Positions 24,781 to 31,838 of a stretch of 34,127 bases of DNA are shown piece after piece (the first letter of the stretch is position 1; every line of letters begins with the position of its first letter). This DNA is from SZAS-103 sp964640525 (GTDB lineage Bacteria; Pseudomonadota; Gammaproteobacteria; Xanthomonadales; Xanthomonadaceae), in the NCBI GenBank assembly GCA_964640525.1, contig CAZXGS010000036.1:1-34127 (forward strand). The letters are read 5' to 3'. The notes beneath the pieces are model-generated. The model had not been told where the DNA came from, did not search any database, and saw only the letters and a program-made list of their open reading frames with translations. The position numbers and the translations under genes were made by a program.

Positions 24781-27186
24781 ATGAAATTTCCCGAATCCTG
24801 GCTTCGCGACACCGTCCCTGTTCAGGCCACCCACGAGGCGCTGGTCGAGCGGCTCAGCGCGATCGGGCTGGAGGTCGAACACGTGGAGACGATCGGCGGC
24901 GCGCTCGACGGCGTGGTGGTGGCGCGGATCGTGGAATGCGCCAGGCACCCGGAAGCCGACCGCCTGCAGGTGTGCCGCGTCGATGCCGGCTGCGGGCAAC
25001 TGCTGCAGATCGTCTGTGGCGCGCCGAATGCGCGGCCCGGGCTGGTCGCACCTCTGGCGACGCCGGGTGCGCTCATGCCCGGCGGTGCCACCATCACGTC
25101 CGCCAGGCTGCGCGGGGTGGAGAGTTCAGGGATGCTGTGCTCGGCGAAGGAACTGGGCATCGACGCCGACGCGTCCGGCCTGCTGGAGCTTGCCGACGAT
25201 GCGCCGATCGGCATGCCGATCGCGACCTTCCTCGGCCTGCCCGATGCGACCATCGAGCTCAAGCTCACGCCCAATCGCGCCGATTGCTTCAGCGTTCGTG
25301 GCATTGCGCACGACGTCGCCGCCGCGTTCGGCGGACAGGTCGAGCCGCTTGCCGCGGCGCCGGTGGCGGCATCCGGCACGGCGACGATGACGGTCGAACT
25401 GAATGCCGGGGCCGCTGCGCCGCGGTTCGCCGGGCGGGTGATCGAGGGCGTGGATGCGCGCGTGCCGACGCCGCGCTGGATGGCCGAGCGCCTGCGTCGC
25501 AGCGGCGTGCGCCCGATCAGCCTGCTGGTGGACGTCACCCAGTACGTGATGCTCGAACTTGGCCAGCCGATGCACGCCTTCGATGGCGACTCCTTGCACG
25601 GGCCGGTGGTGGTACGGCATGCCCGCGCGGGTGAGATGTTGCAATTGCTGGACGGCCGCAGCGTGGCGTTGGCGCCGGACATGCTGGTGGTGTCCGACAG
25701 CCCGGAAGGCCGCGGTTCGCGCGCGGTGGCGCTGGGCGGGATCATGGGCGGCTTCGAAACCCGCGTCAGCGACGCCACGACGAAGGTCTTCCTCGAAGCC
25801 GCGCACTGGGCGCCGGCGGCCATCGCCGGGCGCAGCCGCAAGCTCGGCCTGCACACCGACGCCGGACATCGTTTCGAGCGCGGGGTCGATCCGGCGTTGC
25901 CGCCAATCGCGGTGGAACGGGCCACGCGGCTGATCGTGGACATCGCCGGCGGTACGCCCGGGCCGCTGCTCGACGTGGTGCTTGCCGATCGGCTGCCCGC
26001 GCCTGTGCCTGTGCGCCTGCGCCGGGCGCGGCTGGCGCGGGTGCTGGGAACCGCAGTGGCGGATGCCGAGGTCGAACGCATCCTGGCGGCCCTTGGGATG
26101 GCGGTGACGGCGGACGCCGAGGGCTGGGAGGTCACCCCGCCGAGCCGCCGCTTCGACATCGCCATCGAGGAGGACCTGATCGAGGAGATCGCACGCATCC
26201 ACGGTTACGACGCGATCCCGGTGGCGATGCCCTCGGGCGAGATCCGCGTGGCGGCCGACAGCGAAGGGCGCGTTCCCGAAGCCGACCTGCGTCGGCAACT
26301 GGTCGCGCGCGACTTCCGCGAGGCGATCACCTTCGCCTTCGTGGATGCCGGCTTGCTCAAGGCGTGGTCGCTGGATGCCGACGCGGTGTCGCTGGCCAAT
26401 CCGCTCAGCGCCGAGTTGGCGGTCATGCGCACCGCGCTCGTGCCCGGTCTGGTGCAGGCGCTGGCGCGCAACTGCGCCCGCCAGCAGTCGCGCGTGCGCC
26501 TGTTCGAACTCGGGCGGGTGTTCGCCGCCAGCCCGGAGGCTGGCGCGGCGCCGATCGAGACCCAGCGCATCGCCGCGGTTGCCTGCGGCAACGCGAGCGC
26601 CGAGCAATGGGGCACCGCCGCGCGCGCGGTGGACTTCCACGACCTCAAGGGCGATCTGGAAAGCCTGGCATCGCTTGCCGGCGCAGACGCGGATCTGCGC
26701 TTGAGCAAGGCCACGCAGCCGTGGCTGCATCCGGGGCGCAGTGCCGCGGTCTGGCAGGGCGAGCAGTGCCTTGGCTGGATCGGCCACCTGCACCCGCAAT
26801 TGCTCAAGGCGCTGGACCTGGACACCGAGGTGGTGGCGTTCGAATTGGACGTCGAACCGCTGGCGCGTCGCGCCCTGGCATGCGCCAGGCCGCTGTCGCG
26901 GTTTCCGTCGGTGCGTCGGGACCTGGCGCTCGTCGTGCCGGACACGGTGTCGTGGGCGGCGATGGCCGACAGCCTGCGCGGCGCCCTCGGCGCACTGCTG
27001 CACGAGGTCCGCCTGTTCGACGTCTATCACGGCGACGGCCTCGAAGCAGGTACAAAGAGTGTGGCTATGGGCTTGATTTTGCAGGATGTATCGCGCACCC
27101 TGACAGAACAGGACGCGGACGCGACGGTGGCCGCCGCGGTCGCCGCACTCGGGCGCGACTGCGGGGCGGTGCTGCGCGGCGCCTGA
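24781..27186 (+). CDS. pheT: Phenylalanyl-tRNA synthetase, beta subunit
   Basis: PheT is the large subunit, responsible for tRNA recognition and editing of mischarged tyrosine. The 801-residue product has the usual domain order: an OB-fold tRNA-binding domain (about 40-150, with VVVARIVECARHPEADRL), B3/B4 editing region (about 210-380), B5 domain (about 400-475), a catalytic-like core, and a C-terminal FDX-ACB anticodon domain beginning near S706 (SRFPSVRRDLALVV). Length fits the family (about 795). It begins 99 bases after pheS; ihfA follows 57 bases later. Confidence 0.97.
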   Translation: MKFPESWLRDTVPVQATHEALVERLSAIGLEVEHVETIGGALDGVVVARIVECARHPEADRLQVCRVDAGCGQLLQIVCGAPNARPGLVAPLATPGALMPGGATITSARLRGVESSGMLCSAKELGIDADASGLLELADDAPIGMPIATFLGLPDATIELKLTPNRADCFSVRGIAHDVAAAFGGQVEPLAAAPVAASGTATMTVELNAGAAAPRFAGRVIEGVDARVPTPRWMAERLRRSGVRPISLLVDVTQYVMLELGQPMHAFDGDSLHGPVVVRHARAGEMLQLLDGRSVALAPDMLVVSDSPEGRGSRAVALGGIMGGFETRVSDATTKVFLEAAHWAPAAIAGRSRKLGLHTDAGHRFERGVDPALPPIAVERATRLIVDIAGGTPGPLLDVVLADRLPAPVPVRLRRARLARVLGTAVADAEVERILAALGMAVTADAEGWEVTPPSRRFDIAIEEDLIEEIARIHGYDAIPVAMPSGEIRVAADSEGRVPEADLRRQLVARDFREAITFAFVDAGLLKAWSLDADAVSLANPLSAELAVMRTALVPGLVQALARNCARQQSRVRLFELGRVFAASPEAGAAPIETQRIAAVACGNASAEQWGTAARAVDFHDLKGDLESLASLAGADADLRLSKATQPWLHPGRSAAVWQGEQCLGWIGHLHPQLLKALDLDTEVVAFELDVEPLARRALACARPLSRFPSVRRDLALVVPDTVSWAAMADSLRGALGALLHEVRLFDVYHGDGLEAGTKSVAMGLILQDVSRTLTEQDADATVAAAVAALGRDCGAVLRGA

Positions 27187-27243
27187 ACGACAGGCTCGCG
27201 CGGCAGCAAGCAGAATTTGCAAACGGTTGGCGAGAGGAAAACG

Positions 27244-27555
27244 ATGGCACTGACCAAAGCCGAAATGGCCGAGCGCCTCTACGACGAGGTGGGCTTGAAC
27301 AAGCGCGAGGCGAAGGAATTCGTCGACGCGTATTTCGACGTGCTCAGCGACACGCTCGAGCGCGGCGTGCAGGTCAAACTGTCGGGCTTCGGCAACTTCG
27401 AATTGCGCCGCAAGAACCAGCGCCCCGGTCGCAATCCGAAGACCGGCGAGGAAATCCCGATCAGCGCACGCACCGTGGTCACCTTCCGCCCTGGCCACAA
27501 GCTCAAGGAACGTGTGGACGCCCACACCGCGGCGCACGGGGCCGAGCGTGCTTGA
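27244..27555 (+). CDS. ihfA: Integration host factor, alpha subunit
   Basis: IhfA pairs with IhfB to form the DNA-bending factor used in transcription, replication and recombination. The 103-residue product starts MALTKAEMAERLYDEVGLNKREAKEFV, given here as landmark pieces MALTKAEMAERLYDEVG and LNKREAKEFV. It contains the beta-arm RPGRNPKTGEEIPI whose proline intercalates into DNA. GAGAGGA lies just upstream of ATG 27244; an in-frame ATG at 27217 would add nine unsupported residues. The location behind pheST is conserved. Its end overlaps the start of the MerR-like gene by eight bases. Confidence 0.97.
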   Translation: MALTKAEMAERLYDEVGLNKREAKEFVDAYFDVLSDTLERGVQVKLSGFGNFELRRKNQRPGRNPKTGEEIPISARTVVTFRPGHKLKERVDAHTAAHGAERA

Positions 27556-27907
27556 TCCTGGCAGCAATCGCGAACTGCCGGTGATCCCGGCCAAGCGCTA
27601 CTTCACCATCGGCGAAGTCAGCGAGCTGTGCGACGTCAAGCCGCACGTGCTGCGTTACTGGGAAACCGAATTCGAATCGCTCAAGCCGGTCAAGCGCCGC
27701 GGCAACCGACGCTATTACCAGCGCCACGAAGTGCTGATGATTCGCCAGATCCGCAGCCTGCTGTACGAAAACGGCTACACCATCGGCGGCGCCCGCCAGC
27801 GCCTGGAAGGCCAGGTCGCGCGCGAGGAGAACAACCTGTCGGCGCAGATCATCCGCCAGGTGCGTGGCGAGCTGGAGGATGTCCTGCACCTGCTGCGCCG
27901 GCCTTGA
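27548..27907 (+). CDS. MerR-family transcriptional regulator (ihfA-linked)
   Basis: The 119-residue product has a MerR-type winged helix-turn-helix: YFTIGEVSELCDVKPHVLRYWE (here YFTIGEVSELCDV and KPHVLRYWE), with RRGNRRYYQRHEVLMIRQI forming the wing and following helix. A C-terminal helix suited to dimerisation follows (residues about 78-115). There are no C-terminal cysteines, so metal sensing as in classical MerR is unlikely. The GTG at 27548 overlaps ihfA by eight bases; the upstream ATG at 27512 would lie inside ihfA. The order ihfA-merR-tRNA-Pro also occurs in Pseudomonas, but the targets of this regulator are unknown to me. Confidence 0.85.
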   Translation: MLDPGSNRELPVIPAKRYFTIGEVSELCDVKPHVLRYWETEFESLKPVKRRGNRRYYQRHEVLMIRQIRSLLYENGYTIGGARQRLEGQVAREENNLSAQIIRQVRGELEDVLHLLRRP

Positions 27908-27949
27908 GATTCGTCGTCGCCGGCGGCGCACCGCCGATGCCAAACACCG

Positions 27950-27955
27950 TATAAT
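27950..27955 (+). promoter_or_regulatory. -10 box of tRNA-Pro
   Basis: TATAAT is a perfect sigma-70 -10 hexamer, followed by a GC-rich stretch (cgccatcccgcgcgc) of the kind found in stringently controlled stable-RNA promoters. It lies 38 bases before the tRNA. No good -35 is evident. Confidence 0.6.
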
Positions 27956-27993
27956 CGCCATCCCGCGCGCAAGGCGCGGTTCATCGCCCATGT

Positions 27994-28070
27994 CGGGGCG
28001 TAGCGCAGTCTGGTAGCGCACCTGCCTGGGGGGCAGGGGGTCGTGGGTTCGAATCCCGCCGTCCCGACCA
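27994..28070 (+). tRNA. tRNA-Pro (anticodon GGG)
   Basis: The acceptor stem is CGGGGCG/CGTCCCG with one G-T wobble pair, the D arm GCGC/GCGC, the anticodon stem CCTGC/GCAGG with loop CTGGGGG and anticodon GGG, and the T arm contains TTCGAAT. A and CCA are encoded at the 3' end. Length is 77 nt. It follows the MerR-like gene by 86 bases. Confidence 0.97.
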
Positions 28071-28109
28071 TCTTCGACCACGCACTCCTTGCTGGCCTTG
28101 CCGGCGCAC

Positions 28110-28763
28110 TCAGTGCGTGGCACCGCCGGCCAACCGCAGGTCATCGGTGTGGTCCAGTGCCGCCGCGATGGCGACTGCCATGCCGTTCACCACGGTGTCC
28201 AGCGCCATGCTCGGCGCGCCGCCATGCGCTGCGGCCTGGAGCGGTAGCCACGGAATGTGGATGAAGCCGCCGCGCGTGTGCGGGCAGGTCGTGGTCAGTG
28301 CGTGCATCAACGCGAAGAACACCGCGTTGCAGACGTAACTGCCGGCGCTGAAGGACAGCTCGGCCGGAATGCCGGCCTCCTGCAACGCCGCACGCATGGC
28401 CTTGACCGGCACGCTGGCGAAGTACGCGGCCGGGGCGCCGGCGATGACCGCGGTGTCGATGGGCTGCGATCCGGCGTTGTCGGGAATCCGTGCATCGACG
28501 AGATTGATCGCCACCCGCTCGATGCTGATGCAGGCGCGCCCGCCGGCCTGACCGAGCGCCAGCACCAGCGTCGGTTGCTCGCGCGCGATCGCTTGCACCA
28601 GCACCGTGCCGGCAGCGGCGAAGGTCACCGGCAAGGCGACCGATACCACCGCATGTCCGCCGATGCTGCGACCGGCCAAGGCGCGCACCACCTCCAGCGC
28701 GGGGTTGACCCGTTCGCCGCCGAACGGTTCGAATCCGGCCAGCAGCACCGTACCCGTACTCAT
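28110..28763 (-). CDS. pcp: Pyroglutamyl-peptidase I (pyrrolidone-carboxylate peptidase)
   Basis: Pcp removes N-terminal pyroglutamate (5-oxoproline) from peptides. The 217-residue product has normal length and the cysteine-peptidase catalytic set: E82 in SIERVAINL, C145 in SAGSYVCN and H169 in GGFIHIPWLP. The N-terminal LLAGFEPFGG is also diagnostic. The start at 28763 overlaps the DUF979 stop (ATGA), so translation is probably coupled. The cluster context is coherent: pcp releases 5-oxoproline, the DUF969/DUF979 pair is a predicted 5-oxoproline carrier, and PxpA belongs to 5-oxoprolinase. Cytoplasmic. Confidence 0.95.
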   Translation of the reverse strand: MSTGTVLLAGFEPFGGERVNPALEVVRALAGRSIGGHAVVSVALPVTFAAAGTVLVQAIAREQPTLVLALGQAGGRACISIERVAINLVDARIPDNAGSQPIDTAVIAGAPAAYFASVPVKAMRAALQEAGIPAELSFSAGSYVCNAVFFALMHALTTTCPHTRGGFIHIPWLPLQAAAHGGAPSMALDTVVNGMAVAIAAALDHTDDLRLAGGATH

Positions 28764-29734
28764 CGGAACGCCAGCCACGCCATCAGCACCAGATTGACCG
28801 CCAGCAGCATCAGTGCCGTGGGCCACTGCGCGCGGATCACGCCGTTGCGGTCGGGCAGTTCCAGAAGCACGGCGGGGACGATGTTGAAATTGGCGGCCAT
28901 CGGCGTGAGCAGGGTACCGCAGTAGCCGGTCAGCATGCCCAGCGAGCCGACCACCGCGGCATTGGCGCCGTGGGCGTGGATCAGCAGCGGCAGGCCGATG
29001 CCGGCGGTCATCACCGGGAAGGCGGCGAAGGCATTGCCCATGATCACGGTGAACACCACCATGCCCAGCCCGTAGGCCAGCACGCAGGCCAGCGCCGACT
29101 GGGTGGGCACGACCGCCTGCACGATCTCGGCCACCGCGGTACCCACGCCGGTGGCGGCGAACACGCCACCCAGCGCGGCCAGCACCAGCGGCAGCAGAGC
29201 CGCCCAGCCGAGGGTGTCGAGCAGGCGGCGGCCTTCTTCGACGCCACGCAGGGGCGCGTCATGGGTGGTCGCCAGCGCCGCGGCAAGGGCGGCGAGGCAA
29301 GCCACGGCCAAGCCGACCAACGTGGCCGAATCGTGGCCGACCAGCCACGCCACCGAACCGCCGCCGTGTTTGGCGGCCAGTTCGGCAAGGGCGAAGACAA
29401 CCGTCACCGCCGGGATCAGCAGGGCCGGCAGCAACAGCCGATGGCCCAACCGCAGCGCGTCGGCGCGGCGTGCCTCGATGGCGCGTTCGGGCAGGTGGAC
29501 CCGGCGCATCAGCGGCGCCAGCAGGGCGAGGGCGACCACGCCTGCGCCAGCGAATTGCGCCGGGCGAACGTCGCCGGCGGCGTGTGCCGCCATCACCCAG
29601 CGGCCGCCGGCGAACAACAGAGCCAGCACGCCCCAGAAGCCCGCGGCGGCCCACTGGCGCTCGCGGGCATTGGCCCAGGCCGCGGCGAAGAACAACGCCG
29701 CGAGCAACCAGTACGCGTACTCAAGGCGCAGCAT
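28760..29734 (-). CDS. DUF979 membrane protein, predicted 5-oxoproline transporter subunit
   Basis: The 324-residue protein is almost entirely hydrophobic, with around nine to ten membrane helices. The segments GLGMVVFTVIMGNAFAAFPV and GYCGTLLTPMAANFNIVPA are strongly typical of DUF979. This family is regularly paired with DUF969 and found beside pcp and pxpA, which is why a role in 5-oxoproline uptake has been proposed. Transport itself is not shown by the sequence. It overlaps the DUF969 gene by 14 bases and pcp by four, so the three form one tight unit. Confidence 0.88.
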   Translation of the reverse strand: MLRLEYAYWLLAALFFAAAWANARERQWAAAGFWGVLALLFAGGRWVMAAHAAGDVRPAQFAGAGVVALALLAPLMRRVHLPERAIEARRADALRLGHRLLLPALLIPAVTVVFALAELAAKHGGGSVAWLVGHDSATLVGLAVACLAALAAALATTHDAPLRGVEEGRRLLDTLGWAALLPLVLAALGGVFAATGVGTAVAEIVQAVVPTQSALACVLAYGLGMVVFTVIMGNAFAAFPVMTAGIGLPLLIHAHGANAAVVGSLGMLTGYCGTLLTPMAANFNIVPAVLLELPDRNGVIRAQWPTALMLLAVNLVLMAWLAFR

Positions 29735-30422
29735 CGGAGCCTTCCGTGGGCGCGGGTCGGGGCGCCAGGCGGCGCTGGAACAGGACGATTCGCACGCCGT
29801 GGATGACGAACGCGGCGATCGCGGTCGGCAGCGCCCACAGCGCGATCTGCAGCGGCTCCAGATGGATGCCGTTGCTGGCGTAGAAGCCCTGGATCAACAG
29901 CACCGCACCCAATGCGATGAACACGTCCTCGCCGAAGAACAGGCCGATGTTGTCGGTGGCGGCGGCCATCGCCGCGACCTCGTGGCGGGTGGACGCGTCG
30001 AGTGCGCCATGCGCTTTCTCCGCGGCCGCCTCGCTCATCGGCGCCAGTAACGGGCGCACCGTCTGCGCCGGGCCGGCGACGCTGGTCAGGCCCAGCATGC
30101 TCAGCACCTGGCGCAGGCCGAGGTAGCCGATCAGCAGCCTGGCCAGGGTCAGGCCACGCAGGGCGCCGATCCAGCGTTGCGCGTGTTCGCGCAGCCCGGC
30201 GCGCTCGAGCACGCCGATCGCCGGCAGGGTGAGCACGAACAACATCAGCGCGCGGCTGGACAGGAAGCTGGTACCGAGCAAGGCGAGCAGGTCGGCAATC
30301 GACTTGCCGGCAGCAAGACCGCTGGTCAGGCCGGCGGCGACCACGACCGTGACCGGATTCCAGCGCAGCACGAAGCCAACCACGACCACGGCGACGCCGA
30401 GCAGGGGCCAGTAGTCGGTCAT
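29721..30422 (-). CDS. DUF969 membrane protein, predicted 5-oxoproline transporter subunit
   Basis: The 233-residue protein has about five to six hydrophobic helices, beginning MTDYWPLLGVAVVVVGFVLR. The family-typical TDNIGLFFGEDVFIALG lies at 156-172, with charged residues inside an otherwise membrane-embedded stretch, a plausible substrate or ion site. It is the standard partner of DUF979, encoded immediately downstream with a 14-base overlap. As the first gene of the tight DUF969-DUF979-pcp unit it should have its promoter in the 393-base gap toward pxpA, which is filled with two repeat copies. Confidence 0.88.
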   Translation of the reverse strand: MTDYWPLLGVAVVVVGFVLRWNPVTVVVAAGLTSGLAAGKSIADLLALLGTSFLSSRALMLFVLTLPAIGVLERAGLREHAQRWIGALRGLTLARLLIGYLGLRQVLSMLGLTSVAGPAQTVRPLLAPMSEAAAEKAHGALDASTRHEVAAMAAATDNIGLFFGEDVFIALGAVLLIQGFYASNGIHLEPLQIALWALPTAIAAFVIHGVRIVLFQRRLAPRPAPTEGSDAAP

Positions 30423-30527
30423 GGGATGGACTGCGTCATCGGTGGCGTCGTCCTCGGTGCGTGCGTCGTCGGTGGCGGGGCCTGCATTGGATGCAAAGCT
30501 TGCTGCACACCTGAACCATCACCTCAT

Positions 30528-30628
30528 CGTCGTTCCTGCGCAAGCAGGAACCCAGCGACTGGGCGCGTGCAGGACGTTGTATCGCATAGCTGCAAAGCCA
30601 ATGGGCCCCGGCTTTTGCCGGGGCGACG
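30528..30628. repeat. Paired-hairpin palindromic repeat, copy C1
   Basis: The left arm is CGTC, stem GTTCCTGC, loop gcaa, stem GCAGGAAC, CCA (30528-30554). The right arm is TGG, GCCCCGGC, tttt, GCCGGGGC, GACG (30602-30628). Border bases agree with copies A and B while the stems differ but remain self-complementary. A trailing CGGGTGGGGTTG is shared with copy C2, making a direct repeat from 30527 to 30640. Confidence 0.88.
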
Positions 30629-30671
30629 CGGGTGGGGTTGCGGGCGAACGGGGCGGCGCATGTGAATTGCT

Positions 30672-30773
30672 CGTCGTTCCTGCGCAAGCAGGAACCCAGT
30701 GCCTATGCTCGTGTCGGTCGCGGTGCTTGCGAAACTGCAAAACCAATGGGCCCCGGCTTTTGCCGGGGCGACG
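30672..30773. repeat. Paired-hairpin palindromic repeat, copy C2
   Basis: This is a second copy of C1, 43 bases further on, with identical hairpins (30672-30698 and 30747-30773) and the same trailing CGGGTGGGGTTG to 30785. The spacer between the arms differs in sequence from C1. With C1 it fills most of the 393-base gap between pxpA and DUF969 (30423-30815), in which no gene is seen. Confidence 0.88.
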
Positions 30774-30815
30774 CGGGTGGGGTTGGCTGGAGGTGGCTGC
30801 GGCCACGATTCTTGA

Positions 30816-31562
30816 TCACGATTCCGGTGCGCGGACCCGGATGCCCTCGGCATCCAGCAGCCTGCGCACGGCGCGTGCAAAGGCGGCCGCGTCGGCGCGG
30901 TCGCCGTGCAGGCACAAGGTGTCGGCAGCAAGCGCCACACACTCGCCGGTGCGTGCCACGACGGTGCCCTCGCGAACGATGCCGCGCACCTGTTCCAAGG
31001 CCACGTCCACCGATGCAAGCACGGCATCGGATCGGCTGCGCGGAGTCAGGCGGCCATCGTCCTCGTAGCGGCGCTCGGCGAAAACCTCGTGCAGCACACG
31101 CAGCCCCGCCGCCAGTCCGGCAAGGGGCAGGGCGCTGCCAGACAGACCGACCAGCCACAGCGCGGGGTCGGCTTCGCGGACGGCCCGCGCGATTGCCGCG
31201 GCGACCGCCGGATCGCGCGCGGCGCGGTTGTACAGGGCGCCGTGCGGCTTGACGTGCTGCAGCCGTGCACCCTGCTCGGCGGCGATTTCGCTCAATGCGC
31301 TGACCTGCCGCAGCACCAGGGCGTGCACTGCATCGGAATCGAGCTCGATGTCCTCACGGCCGAAATTCATTCGGTCGTCGTACGAAGGATGCGCGCCGAT
31401 CGCCACCCCATGCGCGATGCACAACGCCACCGTCCGCCGCATCGTCGCCGCATCGCCGGCGTGTCCGCCGCAGGCGATGTTGGCCGACGTGATGAAGGGC
31501 ATCACCGCCGCGTCGTCGCAGCCCTCGCCCAGGTCGCAGTTGAAATCCAGCCGCGCGAGCAT
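30816..31562 (-). CDS. pxpA: 5-oxoprolinase subunit A (LamB/YcsF family)
   Basis: PxpA works with PxpB and PxpC to hydrolyse 5-oxoproline to glutamate at the expense of ATP. The 248-residue product closely follows the E. coli protein: LDFNCDLGEG (5-14), SANIACGGHAGD (26-37), AIGAHPSYDDRMNFGRE (54-70), QHVKPHGALYN and DTLCLHGD. The start at 31562 gives the expected N terminus. No pxpB or pxpC is present on either side: upstream is a small DUF5668-type gene, downstream are repeats and the DUF969/DUF979/pcp unit. The protein looks intact. Cytoplasmic. Confidence 0.95.
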   Translation of the reverse strand: MLARLDFNCDLGEGCDDAAVMPFITSANIACGGHAGDAATMRRTVALCIAHGVAIGAHPSYDDRMNFGREDIELDSDAVHALVLRQVSALSEIAAEQGARLQHVKPHGALYNRAARDPAVAAAIARAVREADPALWLVGLSGSALPLAGLAAGLRVLHEVFAERRYEDDGRLTPRSRSDAVLASVDVALEQVRGIVREGTVVARTGECVALAADTLCLHGDRADAAAFARAVRRLLDAEGIRVRAPES

Positions 31563-31571
31563 CGCGCAATC

Positions 31572-31736
31572 CTACTTGCCGCGTTTGAACATCATGCTCA
31601 GCCCCAGCACGATCAGGATCGCGGGCCACCAGGTTTGGATCAGGTGGGTGATGCTCACGTTCCACAAGTGCAGGTTGTTGAGCAGCAGGATCGTACCGAT
31701 CACGATCAGGACGATGGCGGGAATGTTGGCGCGCAT
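31572..31736 (-). CDS. 54-residue DUF5668/LiaI-LiaF-like membrane protein
   Basis: Translation of the minus strand gives 54 residues with two hydrophobic helices, IPAIVLIVIGTILLLNNL (5-22) and WWPAILIVLGLSMMF (36-50), joined by a short polar loop and ending KRGK. The pattern of Pro before each helix, IxIGxxxLLxNL in the first and WPxILIxLGL in the second, is that of DUF5668, the LiaI/LiaF-like transmembrane region. Function is unknown; relatives occur in envelope-stress proteins. No clear Shine-Dalgarno is visible. It ends nine bases before pxpA starts, so the two may share a transcript. Confidence 0.75.
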   Translation of the reverse strand: MRANIPAIVLIVIGTILLLNNLHLWNVSITHLIQTWWPAILIVLGLSMMFKRGK

Positions 31737-31771
31737 GGGTGGCTCGAATGGCGGGTGAACGGAGTTGTTCT

Positions 31772-31800
31772 CCCTCCCTTGCGCGCAGCGCAGGGGAGGG
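31772..31800. repeat. Inverted repeat between DUF885 and DUF5668 genes
   Basis: CCCTCCCTTGCGC (31772-31784) and GCGCAGGGGAGGG (31788-31800) form a 13-base-pair stem with one G-T pair and a three-base loop, followed by GGGGAGGGG. It could act as a processing or termination hairpin for the DUF885 transcript (minus strand), although no T-run follows. Confidence 0.6.
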
Positions 31801-31838
31801 CCGGGGAGGGGTGCTTTGCCGATACGGCAGCGATGCGG

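Noticed and set aside
25126..27594. An 822-codon minus-strand open frame
   Set aside because: Antisense shadow of pheT and ihfA; composition is His/Arg/Gln-rich without domains.
30527..30785. CRISPR-like array
   Set aside because: Only two units, each with internal hairpin pairs and borders shared with other dispersed repeats; no cas genes.
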